Assembly (NCBI RefSeq): GCF_038443705.2
Contig: NZ_CP151767.2
Span: 2,108,001 to 2,172,000, forward strand
Direction: 5' to 3'
Source of the DNA: Yoonia sp. SS1-5
GTDB lineage: Bacteria; Pseudomonadota; Alphaproteobacteria; Rhodobacterales; Rhodobacteraceae
Length of the DNA: 64,000 nt
Both the position numbers and the translations under genes were made by a program. The notes below the pieces were generated by a model. The model searched no databases. It worked only from the letters and a program-made list of their open reading frames with translations, and was not told the origin of the DNA. This document shows, piece by piece, positions 55,140 through 64,000 of the stretch. Position 1 is the stretch's first letter; the number at the start of each line of letters is the position of its first letter.

Positions 55140-56897
55140 GTGACGGCAGTGGCGCAACCAAACACATGGCACGCCCGCAGGGTCAATTTCATGAACCGGT
55201 TTCATGCCCGGCGCGCCGCCCGCCGCAAGGTCGATACCGCTTTCGCCATCCCGCCAGAGCCGCGCACAATCGGGCGCGTCGCCCGCGGGCGCCAATTGGT
55301 CGACGGGAAATTTCTGTTCTCGGGTCTGCTGGTCGAAGAGCCGGGCAGATCCATCTGGGACGTGGCCCCGCACCGATCTGATATCGGCAGGGAAATCCAA
55401 GGCTGCACCTGGCTGGATGATCTTGCAGCGATCGGCACTGAACCTGCCCGCGCATTGGCCCAGAGTTGGGTTTTTGATTGGATCACCCGCTATGGCGATG
55501 GCCGGGATGCGGGCTGGACCCCTGATCTGACCGGTCGACGCCTGATGCGGTGGATCAATCATGGCCCGTTTATCCTGCGTCGGCAGGATGAGGCCCAGCG
55601 GAAACGCTTTTTCACCAGCCTTGGTCAGCAAAGCCTTTTTCTGGCGCGCAGATGGCACACCGCCCCCGAGGGGCTGCCACGGCTCGAAGCGCAGGCCGGG
55701 GCTATTCACGCGGCATTGTTGCTCAACGGTATGGACGAACATGCCGACCGCCCCCTGGCTGCGATGCAACGGGATTGCGACATTCTGGTTGATGCGGATG
55801 GGGCCATTGCGAACCGCAATCCCGAAGACTTGCTGCAGCTATTCAGCCTTTTGGTCTGGACGACCCAGTCACTGGAACTGACCAGTCGCGCCGTGCCGGA
55901 CATATTGACCGGCGCGATTGATCGGATTGCGCCAACCTTGCGCGCGCTGCGCCATACCGATGGCGGGCTCGCACGGTTTCATGGTGGTGGACGTGGGCCC
56001 GAAGGGCGGCTTGACGCCGCGCTGATGGCATCCAAAGCACGCCCGCTGGACAAGACCAAGCGACATATGGGGTATCTGCGGCTGGCCTTTGGACGGACAA
56101 GTCTGCTCGTTGATGCCGCCCAACCACCAACGGGACAGGCATCGGCCAATGCGCATGCAAGCACATTGGCGCTGGAACTGACATCGGGTCGCAGGCCCGT
56201 TATCGTCAATTGTGGGCCGGGCGCACTGTTTGGCGGGGATTGGCAACGCGCCAGCCGCGCAACGCCAAGCCACTCGACACTTGGGATCGACGGGGCGTCA
56301 TCATCGGATTTGCAGGTCCAGCTTGGCGGTGCGGCCGGCACAGAACTGCTGGCCAAGGTACCTGCAAATGTCACGTGCGAATTTCCCAACGGCCACCGGC
56401 AACGGCGGGTGGAGTTGTCGCATGACGGGTATGTCCAGACCCACGGCATGTCCCATGGACGCATGCTGGATCTGTCATTCGACGGGCGCAAACTGCAGGG
56501 CGAAGATATTCTTGCCGCACTGGACGAGGTCGACAAGGCCCGGTTCGACGATGTGCTGGGCCGGTCAGGCGGGGAAGGGATCGCATTCTCGCTGCGGTTT
56601 CACCTGCATCCGGATGTCGCGCCCACATTTGACGCGGCCCGCCAAGAGATCGCCATTACCCTGCCGTCAGGCGAAGAATGGAGCTTTCATCACGATCAGA
56701 CCGCAAAACTGGCCCTCGCGCCGTCGGTTTATCTGGAAAATGGCAGATTAAAGCCGCGACAGACGCAACAGGTGGTTTTATCCGGGCGCGCTTTGTCCTA
56801 TGCGACGTCCGTCCGGTGGTCATTTACCAAGGTTCGCGACGCCTCTGACGGTGGTCGGGACCTTCTGCAAGAGGATCTGCTGGACGCGATTGACTGA
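55140..56897 (+). CDS. heparinase II/III family protein
   Basis: 585 aa from a GTG at 55140, giving the N terminus (M)TAVAQPNTWHARRVNFMNRF; ATG at 55191 is the alternative. Alpha-helical N-terminal part (WLDDLAAIGTEPARALAQSW, RRLMRWINHGPFILRR), and a C-terminal beta domain typical of heparinase II/III (LALELTSGRRPVIVNCGPGA, RASRATPSHSTLGIDG). Real lyase activity on polysaccharide is not shown, and family members beside purH may be house-keeping wall or glycan proteins. Confidence 0.9.
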   Translation: MTAVAQPNTWHARRVNFMNRFHARRAARRKVDTAFAIPPEPRTIGRVARGRQLVDGKFLFSGLLVEEPGRSIWDVAPHRSDIGREIQGCTWLDDLAAIGTEPARALAQSWVFDWITRYGDGRDAGWTPDLTGRRLMRWINHGPFILRRQDEAQRKRFFTSLGQQSLFLARRWHTAPEGLPRLEAQAGAIHAALLLNGMDEHADRPLAAMQRDCDILVDADGAIANRNPEDLLQLFSLLVWTTQSLELTSRAVPDILTGAIDRIAPTLRALRHTDGGLARFHGGGRGPEGRLDAALMASKARPLDKTKRHMGYLRLAFGRTSLLVDAAQPPTGQASANAHASTLALELTSGRRPVIVNCGPGALFGGDWQRASRATPSHSTLGIDGASSSDLQVQLGGAAGTELLAKVPANVTCEFPNGHRQRRVELSHDGYVQTHGMSHGRMLDLSFDGRKLQGEDILAALDEVDKARFDDVLGRSGGEGIAFSLRFHLHPDVAPTFDAARQEIAITLPSGEEWSFHHDQTAKLALAPSVYLENGRLKPRQTQQVVLSGRALSYATSVRWSFTKVRDASDGGRDLLQEDLLDAID

Positions 56898-56915
56898 CCT
56901 CTTTGGGGAGATGGA

Positions 56916-58505
56916 ATGACCAACCTCGCACCACTGCGCCGCGCGCTACTTTCTGTGTCTGACAAAACGGGGCTGGTTGATCTGGCCCGCGCCCTCGCGG
57001 AACGCGGGGTGGAATTGCTGTCCACCGGCGGATCGGCGCAGGCGCTGCGCGATGCTGGTCTGGATGTGCGCGACGTTGCTGACGTCACCGGATTTCCCGA
57101 AATGATGGACGGGCGGGTCAAGACGCTGCACCCGGTGGTCCATGGTGGCTTGCTTGCCCGCCGGGATATTGCCGCACATCGCGACGCAATGGCGGAACAT
57201 GACATTGGCCCCATCGACCTGCTGGTCGTCAATCTTTACCCGTTCGAGGAAACCGTCGCCAAGGGCGGCACATTCGATGCATGTATCGAGAATATTGATA
57301 TCGGCGGGCCTGCGATGATCCGCTCTGCGGCGAAAAACCACGCCTTTGTGACGGTTGTCACCGATGTGGAAGACTATGGCGATGTGATCGCATCGCTTGA
57401 TGCAAATGACGGGCAAACAACCCTGGCGCTGCGGCAGCGTCTTGCCCAGACAGCCTATGCCCGCACAGCCGCCTATGACACAGCCGTCAGCACATGGATG
57501 GCAGGCGCAGTTGGGGCTGATACCCCGCGCCGCCGGTCATTCAGCGCGACATTCAAGCAAACCATGCGCTACGGCGAAAACAGCCATCAACGCGCAGCAT
57601 TCTACACCGATGGAACCGGACGGCGCGGCGTTGCAACCGCCATTCAGCATCAGGGCAAAGAGCTGTCTTACAACAACATCAACGACACAGATGCCGCATT
57701 CGAGCTGGTCGCGGAATTCGACCCGGTGGACGGACCGGCCGTTGCAATCATCAAACACGCCAACCCTTGTGGGGTGGCACGCGGCGCCACATTGACCGAG
57801 GCGTACCGCAATGCGTTTGATTGTGATCGCACCAGTGCCTTTGGCGGCATCGTGGCGCTGAACCAGCCGCTGGACGAGGACACCGCCAAGGCCATTGTCG
57901 AGATCTTTACCGAGGTCGTGATCGCGCCGGGCGCATCGGCCGAGGCCCGTGCCGTCTTTGCGGCAAAAAAGAACCTGCGATTGCTGACCACTGATGGGCT
58001 GCCGGACCCAAGCGCGCCCGCCACGACCTATCGGCAGGTGGCCGGGGGTGTGCTGGTTCAGGACAAGGACACCGGATATGTGGGCATGAACGACCTGCGG
58101 GTTGTGACAAAGAAGACGCCCACCAACGCACAGATGGCCGATCTACTTTTCGCATGGAAAGTGGCCAAACACGTCAAATCCAACGCCATCGTCTACGTCA
58201 AGGACAAGGCAACCGTCGGGGTGGGTGCCGGGCAGATGTCGCGCCTGGACAGTGCCTTGATCGCCGCCAAAAAGGCAGAGCGTATGGCAGAGGCAATGGG
58301 GTTGCCCCAACCGCTGACGATCGGATCGGCCGTCGCCTCGGACGCGTTCTTTCCCTTTGCCGATGGATTGATGGAGGCCGCCGCAGCCGGTGCAACCTGC
58401 GTCATTCAACCTGGCGGCTCGATGCGTGATGACGAAGTCATCGCCGCCGCAGATGAGGCCGGCATCGCCATGGTCTTTACCGGCATGCGCCATTTCAAGC
58501 ACTAG
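56916..58505 (+). CDS. purH: bifunctional AICAR formyltransferase / IMP cyclohydrolase
   Basis: 529 aa. IMP cyclohydrolase domain (1-200): [56 protein letters not shown] formyltransferase domain (200-529): [21 protein letters not shown], and [15 protein letters not shown]. It performs the last two steps of IMP synthesis. Start at 56916 has GGGGAGATGG just upstream. Confidence 0.97.
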   Translation: MTNLAPLRRALLSVSDKTGLVDLARALAERGVELLSTGGSAQALRDAGLDVRDVADVTGFPEMMDGRVKTLHPVVHGGLLARRDIAAHRDAMAEHDIGPIDLLVVNLYPFEETVAKGGTFDACIENIDIGGPAMIRSAAKNHAFVTVVTDVEDYGDVIASLDANDGQTTLALRQRLAQTAYARTAAYDTAVSTWMAGAVGADTPRRRSFSATFKQTMRYGENSHQRAAFYTDGTGRRGVATAIQHQGKELSYNNINDTDAAFELVAEFDPVDGPAVAIIKHANPCGVARGATLTEAYRNAFDCDRTSAFGGIVALNQPLDEDTAKAIVEIFTEVVIAPGASAEARAVFAAKKNLRLLTTDGLPDPSAPATTYRQVAGGVLVQDKDTGYVGMNDLRVVTKKTPTNAQMADLLFAWKVAKHVKSNAIVYVKDKATVGVGAGQMSRLDSALIAAKKAERMAEAMGLPQPLTIGSAVASDAFFPFADGLMEAAAAGATCVIQPGGSMRDDEVIAAADEAGIAMVFTGMRHFKH

Positions 58506-58553
58506 GTCGGCTGGCCAAGGCCGCCCCGACCCCGCAAAGATAGGAGATCATTC

Positions 58554-59045
58554 TTGCGTCTGACGTTCTGGACTGCCTTCTGGGTCTTCATGCTTGACCA
58601 GATTACCAAATATTATGTCGTTCACTGGCTGGGGCTGATCAACGATGCCGACGGCCGGATCGAGGTGCTTCCGCCTTTTCTGGAATTCCGGATGGCGTGG
58701 AACCGGGGGGTCAATTTCGGGCTGTTTTCGGATTTCGACATGCGCTGGGTTCTGATCGGCGTGGCCTTTGCGATCACATTGGGGGTGCTGTGGTGGCTGC
58801 AGCGAACCGGCGGCACCAAATGGGTATATATCGCGGCCGGCTTTCTGGTTGGCGGGGCCATGGGCAACGTCATCGACCGGCTGCTTTACGGGGCAGTTGC
58901 GGATTTTTTGAACATGTCCTGCTGCGGGATCAACAACCCTTATGCGTTCAACGTCGCCGATATCGCGATCTTTATCGGTGCGATTGGGCTGGCCTTTCTG
59001 GCTGATGACGGAAAAGGGAAAAGCACCCGCAAGAAGAGCGCGTGA
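58554..59045 (+). CDS. lspA: lipoprotein signal peptidase
   Basis: 163 aa from a TTG at 58554 with AGGAGA 8 bases upstream. Four membrane helices; the two catalytic aspartates lie in NVIDRLLYGAVADFLN and NVADIAIFIG. LspA cleaves diacylated prolipoproteins at the lipobox. It is followed by a lipoprotein gene (DUF3035), a sensible neighbour. Confidence 0.96.
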   Translation: MRLTFWTAFWVFMLDQITKYYVVHWLGLINDADGRIEVLPPFLEFRMAWNRGVNFGLFSDFDMRWVLIGVAFAITLGVLWWLQRTGGTKWVYIAAGFLVGGAMGNVIDRLLYGAVADFLNMSCCGINNPYAFNVADIAIFIGAIGLAFLADDGKGKSTRKKSA

Positions 59046-59100
59046 CCTCCCCGCACCTATCGGCTAAAGAAACAGGACGAGTTTTGAAGGAACTGCCTTG

Positions 59101-59610
59101 ATGCGTGCGATCATTGTGTTTGGTCTGGCTTTAAGCCTGCTGGGAGCATGTGGAAATACGGACCGGCCATTGCGCGACCTGCAGGCGGCTGGCGGCGGCC
59201 CCGATGAATTTGCGGTGATCCCGCAGCGCCCGCTGGCCATTCCGACCACCGCCGCGCTGCCGCAGCCAACACCGGGCGGGACCAACCGGGCAGACCCGAC
59301 ACCCAAGGCAGATGCGATTGCAGCACTTGGCGGCGCTGCCAGCTTGCAGATTGCGGGCGGCGTTCCGGTGCAGGATCAAGGGCTGATCGCGCATACCAGC
59401 CGCTACGGGGTCGAACCGGGTATCCGTGCGACACTTGCCGCCGCGGACGAGGCCCGGTTGAACCGCAGACGGGCCACCAATGTATTCAACCCGCTGGGAC
59501 GCGACCGCTATTTCGCGGCTTATGCAGGGCAGGTATTGGATGCCCCGGCCGAATTGGCCCGGTTGCGCGCGGCCGGTGTTGCGGTGTCGCAGGGACCAAC
59601 CCCGCAGTAA
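59101..59610 (+). CDS. DUF3035 family lipoprotein
   Basis: 169 aa from the ATG at 59101. Signal with lipobox LLGAC (Cys17), then DUF3035 features: RPLRDLQAAGGGPDEFAVIP and FNPLGRDRYFAAYAGQVLD. Alphaproteobacterial family of unknown function, predicted in the periplasm anchored to membrane lipid. Between lspA and the M16 pair in the same operon. Confidence 0.92.
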   Translation: MRAIIVFGLALSLLGACGNTDRPLRDLQAAGGGPDEFAVIPQRPLAIPTTAALPQPTPGGTNRADPTPKADAIAALGGAASLQIAGGVPVQDQGLIAHTSRYGVEPGIRATLAAADEARLNRRRATNVFNPLGRDRYFAAYAGQVLDAPAELARLRAAGVAVSQGPTPQ

Positions 59611-59694
59611 CGAAACTCACATCCACGTAAGTGCGGTTGAACCCGGGTCTTTCGGACGTAGGTTGATACCCAACGCAACCGGGAAAGAGCCTTC

Positions 59695-61026
59695 ATGAAA
59701 CGACTTCTTGCCGCGCTGGCCATTACGTTTACCCCCCTGAGCCTCTGGGCCGAGGATGTCACGACCTTCACCCTTGATAACGGGATGGAAGTTGTGGTGA
59801 TCGAGGATCATCGCGCACCCGTCGTGGTGCATATGGTGTGGTATCGGGTGGGATCCGCGGATGAACCGGTTGGCGCCTCCGGCGTGGCGCATTTTCTGGA
59901 ACATCTGTTGTTCAAACAAACCGACATTCTGGAGGCGGGCGAGTTTTCGGCCACGGTCGCGGCCAATGGCGGCAGCGACAACGCCTTCACCAGCTACGAC
60001 TACACCGCGTATTTCCAGCGCATCGCCGCAGACCGGCTTGAACTGATGATGCAGATGGAAAGCAACCGGATGAACAATCTGGCGATTACGGCCGATGATA
60101 TCGAAACCGAACGCAACGTGGTTCTGGAAGAACGCAACCAACGCACTGAAAACAACCCAAACGCACTGGCCCGCGAACAATTCCGCGCGGCGCTTTATCA
60201 AAACCACCGCTACGGCGTCCCCATCATCGGATGGAAGCATGAAATGGAGCAGCTGGCGCTAGAGGACGCGCTGGACTTTTACGATCTCTATTATTCGCCA
60301 AACAATGCGATCCTTGTGGTTGCGGGCGATGTCGAACCCGACGACGTCAAAGCACTTGCCGAAAAATATTACGGCCCAATCCCGGCAGAACCACAATTGC
60401 CCGAGCGCGTGCGCCCCGAAGAACCGCCGCAACGGGCCGAACGTCGGATCACATATGTCGACCCGCGGGTCAGCAACCCCTATGTCACGCGCAGCTATCT
60501 GGCACCCGAACGGGACCCCGGCGCGCAGGAAGACGCCGCAGCGCTGGTTTATCTGGCAGAGTTGCTGGGTGGGTCACCCTTTACCTCTGATCTGGGGCGG
60601 GCCTTGCAGTTCGACACGCAGACGGCTGTCTATACAAACGCCTCCTATGATGGCAGTTCGCTTGATGACACGTCCTTTTCGGTTGCCGTTGTACCTGCTG
60701 CGGGGGTCTCCCTATCCGCGGCCGAGGCGGCAATGGATCAGGTCATCGCCGACTTTATTGCAAACCCTATTGATCCGACCCGGTTGGAATCAATCCGGAT
60801 GCAGTTGCGCGCCTCCGAGGTTTACGCGCTGGACAATGTGCAGGGTCTGGCGCGGCGCTATGGCACCGCATTGACGCAAAGCCTGACAGTCGAAGACGTG
60901 CAGGCCTGGCCGGATATCCTGCAGGCGGTCACCGAAGACGACATCAAGGCCGTTGCGCGCAAAGTATTCAACCGTGACCAGTCGGTAACCGGCTGGGTTG
61001 TCGCCACGCAGGAGGACGCATCATGA
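59695..61026 (+). CDS. M16 family zinc metallopeptidase (active subunit)
   Basis: 443 aa with signal peptide 1-19 (MKRLLAALAITFTPLSLWA). Inverted zinc motif HFLEH (His66, Glu69, His70) and a downstream Glu (LEERNQR, 145/146) as third ligand, so it should be catalytic. Pitrilysin-type fold with two halves. Probably exported. The stop overlaps the second M16 gene by ATGA, implying a heterodimer like mitochondrial processing peptidase or the PqqL/YmxG pairs. Confidence 0.94.
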   Translation: MKRLLAALAITFTPLSLWAEDVTTFTLDNGMEVVVIEDHRAPVVVHMVWYRVGSADEPVGASGVAHFLEHLLFKQTDILEAGEFSATVAANGGSDNAFTSYDYTAYFQRIAADRLELMMQMESNRMNNLAITADDIETERNVVLEERNQRTENNPNALAREQFRAALYQNHRYGVPIIGWKHEMEQLALEDALDFYDLYYSPNNAILVVAGDVEPDDVKALAEKYYGPIPAEPQLPERVRPEEPPQRAERRITYVDPRVSNPYVTRSYLAPERDPGAQEDAAALVYLAELLGGSPFTSDLGRALQFDTQTAVYTNASYDGSSLDDTSFSVAVVPAAGVSLSAAEAAMDQVIADFIANPIDPTRLESIRMQLRASEVYALDNVQGLARRYGTALTQSLTVEDVQAWPDILQAVTEDDIKAVARKVFNRDQSVTGWVVATQEDAS

Positions 61027-62336
61027 TGCGACGTTTTCTGACCATCCTTTGCCTGACATTCACCGCGACCGCGGCCTTTGCAGAAATCGACATCAAGGAA
61101 GTCACCTCGCCCGGTGGCATCGACGCCTGGGTCGTTGAGGAACCCAGTATCCCGTTTGTGTCCATCGAAATCCGTTTTCGCGGCAGCGCATCGCTTGATC
61201 TGCCGGGCAAACGGGGTGCGACGAACCTGATGACCGGTCTGATCGAGGAAGGATCCGGCGACATGACCGCGCAGGAATTCCAGACCGCGCGCGAGGCATT
61301 GGCCGCGCGGTTCAGCTTCCGCGCGTTTGATGATACTTTGTCGATCTCGGCACGGTTCCTGACCGAAAATCAGGACGATGCGCTTGCCCTGCTGCGCCAG
61401 GCGCTGACAGCGCCCACATTCGAGCAGGACGCGCTGGACCGGGTCCGCGCGCAGGTGATCAGCGGCATCGCAAGTGACGAAAAGGACCCCAATGACATTG
61501 CAAACGCGGCTTTTGACGCGGCCGCATTTGGCGATCACCCCTATGGCAGCAGCCTCAACGGGACAGTTGACAGTGTAAACGCGCTGACGACAGAGGATAT
61601 GTTCGTCGCGCATCGCAACGCGCTAACCCGCGACAGGCTGTTCGTATCCGTCGTTGGCGATGTCACCGCCGCCGAGGTGGGGCCGATGCTTGATGATCTG
61701 CTGGGCGCGTTACCGGCAACGGGCCCGGACCTGCCACCCGATGTCGATTTCGGCCTGTCCGGTGGCGTGACCGTCATCGACTACGACACCCCCCAATCTG
61801 TGGCCCTGTTTGGGCAGAAAGGTCTGAAACGCGATGATGAAGACTTTTTCGCGGCCTACATCCTCAATCAGGTGCTTGGGGCCGGCGGGTTCGAGTCGCG
61901 GCTGATGAACGAAGTCCGCGAAAAGCGTGGCCTGACCTATGGCATCCGCACGTTTCTTGTCCCGAAATTTCATACAGAGATGCTTTTGGGCTCGGTCGCC
62001 TCCTCGAACGCCACAATTGCCGAGGCGATTGAGGTAACCCGGGCGGAATGGGCGCGCATGGCAGAGAATGGCCTGACAGCCGAGGAACTGGCGACGGCCA
62101 AGACTTTTCTGACCGGCGAATACCCGTTGCGATTTGACGGCAATAGCGAGATTGCAGAGATCATGGTTGGCATGCAGATGATCGGATTGCCGCCTGAATA
62201 TGTGGTGAACCGGAATGATTATGTCGAGGCGGTCACCCTGGATGATGTGAACCGGGTTGCGGCCGCGCTTTTGCAGCCGGATGACCTTCATTTCGTTGTG
62301 GTCGGCAAACCCGAAGGGTTGGACAGCACACAATAA
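61023..62336 (+). CDS. M16 family protein, probably non-catalytic partner
   Basis: 437 aa with signal peptide (MMRRFLTILCLTFTATAAFA). The HxxEH zinc motif is replaced by NLMTGLIEEGSGD, so it cannot bind zinc in the normal way. The R/Y pair used to hold substrate in the partner half is in REKRGLTYGIRTFL. It is the expected second half of an M16B heterodimer with the previous protein. Converges on the SDR gene with 3 bases between stops. Confidence 0.93.
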   Translation: MMRRFLTILCLTFTATAAFAEIDIKEVTSPGGIDAWVVEEPSIPFVSIEIRFRGSASLDLPGKRGATNLMTGLIEEGSGDMTAQEFQTAREALAARFSFRAFDDTLSISARFLTENQDDALALLRQALTAPTFEQDALDRVRAQVISGIASDEKDPNDIANAAFDAAAFGDHPYGSSLNGTVDSVNALTTEDMFVAHRNALTRDRLFVSVVGDVTAAEVGPMLDDLLGALPATGPDLPPDVDFGLSGGVTVIDYDTPQSVALFGQKGLKRDDEDFFAAYILNQVLGAGGFESRLMNEVREKRGLTYGIRTFLVPKFHTEMLLGSVASSNATIAEAIEVTRAEWARMAENGLTAEELATAKTFLTGEYPLRFDGNSEIAEIMVGMQMIGLPPEYVVNRNDYVEAVTLDDVNRVAAALLQPDDLHFVVVGKPEGLDSTQ

Positions 62337-62339
62337 GCC

Positions 62340-63326
62340 TCAGACTGTGGCCTCTTGGGCGGGCGACATGCCCGCCTTCAAGTCCCTGTCACGCTGCCCA
62401 CGATCCCACGCCAGCACCGCCTGCACGGTTTGTGCCAGCGGGCGGGTCCACAGCCCGGCCTGTTGCGCCTTGGTGGTGGATACATTCAGCATATGCGCCA
62501 GCGCCGGTGCGTCCGGCACAATGAATGGCAGATCGGTCCAATGCCGCATCCCGGCATTCGTAAAGACGGCAAGCGGCTTGTATTGAATATCAACCGCTCG
62601 GCCAGTCGCAGCGCAGATGGTTTCCAACATCTTTTGCATGGTCATCGGCTGGCCTGTCAGGTGAAAGGCGCCGGTTTGCCCCTGTTCGGCAAGCCGGACC
62701 AGAAACGCACCGGCATCATTCACGTCGATCAATTGGATATCCCGATCCGGGGGGCCGGGCACGGCAAGCGGCCCGTCCTGATCACACCGCCTGACCCACC
62801 AGGTAAATCGGTCGGTGTAATCCTCTGGCCCGACGATCAACCCCAAACGGATCAATGCACAATTCCCCTCACTCCCCTCCTCCGCCGCAATCTCGCAAGA
62901 CCGTTTGAGCCGCCCGTAGGACGCCCCATAGGGATCAGCGACGCAGCGCAAGGCAGGCTCAACCGCTGCGGCGAGGTCCAGATCATCCTGCGTTGCGGCG
63001 GATGCCGTTGCGGTTTCGTCAAACTGCGCAACCGACATATCATCATAAACCGAGATGGATGAGACAAAGACATATCGCACCGGTCCGGTCGCTTGCAGCA
63101 GCCGGGCAACCATATCAGGCGCATAGCCGCAGGTGTCGATCACGGCATCGAATTGGCCCCTAAGGTCCGGCACATCGCTTGTGCGGTCTGCGATCAGGGC
63201 TTGCGCACTGGTGGCCACATTCCGCCCGCTGCGCGTCATCACGGTCACCTGATGACCGCCAGCCACAGCGGCCCGCGCGGTTGCGCTACCCAGAAACCCG
63301 GTGCCGCCAACAATGAGTATCCGCAT
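62340..63326 (-). CDS. NAD-dependent epimerase/reductase (SDR superfamily)
   Basis: 328 aa. Rossmann start MRILIVGGTGFLGSATARAA, YVFVSSISVYDD (Ser), and YGRLKRSCEIAAEE with the Tyr-x3-Lys pair (YGRLK). Extended SDR, close to NmrA/isoflavone-reductase-like epimerases; the substrate is unknown. The ATG lies 10 bases after a perfect palindrome and its Shine-Dalgarno GGGAGAA. Confidence 0.9.
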   Translation of the reverse strand: MRILIVGGTGFLGSATARAAVAGGHQVTVMTRSGRNVATSAQALIADRTSDVPDLRGQFDAVIDTCGYAPDMVARLLQATGPVRYVFVSSISVYDDMSVAQFDETATASAATQDDLDLAAAVEPALRCVADPYGASYGRLKRSCEIAAEEGSEGNCALIRLGLIVGPEDYTDRFTWWVRRCDQDGPLAVPGPPDRDIQLIDVNDAGAFLVRLAEQGQTGAFHLTGQPMTMQKMLETICAATGRAVDIQYKPLAVFTNAGMRHWTDLPFIVPDAPALAHMLNVSTTKAQQAGLWTRPLAQTVQAVLAWDRGQRDRDLKAGMSPAQEATV

Positions 63327-63336
63327 ATTGTTCTCC

Positions 63337-63368
63337 CTATCTATGTAAGTATGTACTTACATAGATAG
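63337..63368. promoter_or_regulatory. perfect 15-bp-arm palindrome upstream of the SDR gene
   Basis: CTATCTATGTAAGTA (63337-63351), TG, TACTTACATAGATAG (63354-63368), a perfect inverted repeat. It adjoins the ribosome binding site of the SDR gene (63326, minus strand) and lies 59 bases before mutL. The A+T-rich symmetric form is typical of an operator for a MarR/TetR/HxlR-type dimer. No such regulator is encoded next to it. Confidence 0.75.
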
Positions 63369-63427
63369 GCAGTCAAACTCGTTTTCCTGCTCGCAGAATC
63401 GCGGATTGTCATGCTATAACTTGTGGC

Positions 63428-64000
63428 ATGATCACAGCTGACCCCCAGATAAAGCCTCGCCCCCTCATCCGGCAACTGGATGAGGCTGCCATAAACCGGA
63501 TCGCCGCGGGCGAGGTATTGGAACGCCCGGCCTCTGCCGTCAAAGAGCTGGTCGAGAATGCCATTGATGCCGGCGCCACCCGGATCGAGGTTGTGATCGC
63601 CGATGGGGGCAAGACGCTGATCCGGGTCACTGATGATGGTTGCGGCATTTCGGCAGAGGATCTGCCATTGGCGCTATCCCGACATGCGACGTCGAAAATT
63701 GATGGCTCTGACCTGCTGAATATCAATTCCTTCGGGTTCCGGGGCGAGGCATTGCCATCGCTAGGGGCCGTTGGGCGGTTGCGCATCACCAGCCGGGTCA
63801 GTGGGGCGGATGCGGCCTGCATCAATGTTGCTGGCGGACAGGTCAGCGCGGTCAAGCCTGCGGCACTGACAACCGGCACCGTGGTTGAATTGCGCGATAT
63901 CTTCTATGCCACACCCGCCCGTTTGAAATTCCTGCGCACGGATCGGGCCGAGGCACAGGCAATCGGCGACGTGGTCAAGCGCCTTGCCATGGCCGAGCCA
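63428..64000 (+). CDS. mutL: DNA mismatch repair protein MutL (3' end outside window)
   Basis: 191 codons are in the window and the frame is still open at 64000. GHKL ATPase N-terminal region: [32 protein letters not shown] (motif I), VTDDGCGIS (motif II), HATSKI, and [14 protein letters not shown] (motif III). MutL links MutS recognition to strand incision. The start is ATG at 63428, divergent from the SDR gene. Confidence 0.97.
   Translation, partial: MITADPQIKPRPLIRQLDEAAINRIAAGEVLERPASAVKELVENAIDAGATRIEVVIADGGKTLIRVTDDGCGISAEDLPLALSRHATSKIDGSDLLNINSFGFRGEALPSLGAVGRLRITSRVSGADAACINVAGGQVSAVKPAALTTGTVVELRDIFYATPARLKFLRTDRAEAQAIGDVVKRLAMAEP

Noticed and set aside
1..64000. CRISPR arrays, rRNA, tRNA genes, prophage or complete IS
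   Set aside because: No regularly spaced repeats, cas genes, cloverleaf sequences, rRNA segments or transposase motifs were recognised on reading.

Overview
The window looks like chromosomal DNA of a Rhodobacteraceae bacterium (Roseobacter group, Alphaproteobacteria). The DNA is G+C-rich, genes are tightly packed with many ATGA/TGATG overlaps, and several gene orders are typical of the family: rpoZ-rsh-DUF2062-pdxJ, acpS-lepB-rnc-era-DUF1491-recO, rsmB-heparinase-like-purH-lspA-DUF3035-M16-M16, and a probable (2S)-methylsuccinyl-CoA dehydrogenase of the ethylmalonyl-CoA pathway. No rRNA, tRNA, CRISPR array, phage gene or intact insertion sequence was recognised. Homology calls come from reading motifs and remembered family features; no database search was run.

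Layout. 1-4.3 kb: the end of a sugar or peptide ABC-importer operon (fused double ATPase), a GH4 glycosidase and a flavin-dependent halogenase translationally coupled to it. 4.3-9.5 kb: an unknown membrane protein, then a TetR regulator divergent from an isoquinoline 1-oxidoreductase-type molybdenum hydroxylase (2Fe-2S subunit, Tat-exported Mo subunit, c-type cytochrome), with two palindromes in the shared promoter region. 9.5-14 kb: gene-poor filler around a DinB protein, a DUF3859-like protein, a TauE/SafE permease and the acyl-CoA dehydrogenase. 14-25.2 kb (minus strand): the RNA-processing, protein-export and stringent-response cluster, interrupted between pdxJ and acpS by accessory genes.

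25.3-31.6 kb: folK, a NYN-domain protein, then eight plus-strand genes from ispH to an RraA-like protein, each overlapping the one before. 31.6-36.2 kb: NUDIX, quinone oxidoreductase, COQ9, rpsU with a strong terminator, an alcohol-dehydrogenase-like protein and a DMT permease. 36.5-40 kb: two secreted proteins, a phosphate-binding-protein/OmpA fusion and an acidic beta-helix repeat protein. 40-51.9 kb: ftsK, an aminotransferase, an amidase, a ubiquinone-pathway hydroxylase, Trm112-LON-thioredoxin/TPR, SGNH hydrolase-NUDIX, phosphodiester glycosidase-rbfA and dapB. 51.9-53.5 kb: small secreted proteins and a MITE-like element. 53.5-64 kb: DUF1674, the rsmB-to-M16 operon, an SDR protein behind a perfect palindrome, and the start of mutL.

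No clearly new multi-gene system is visible. The observations most worth checking are the GH4/halogenase pair, the envelope pair at 36.5-40 kb, the MITE-like element at 53 kb with a possible solo relic at 35.3 kb, short hairpins that hold the stop codons of both convergent genes, a hairpin over a ribosome binding site at 51.9 kb, and the 15-bp-arm palindrome at 63.35 kb.
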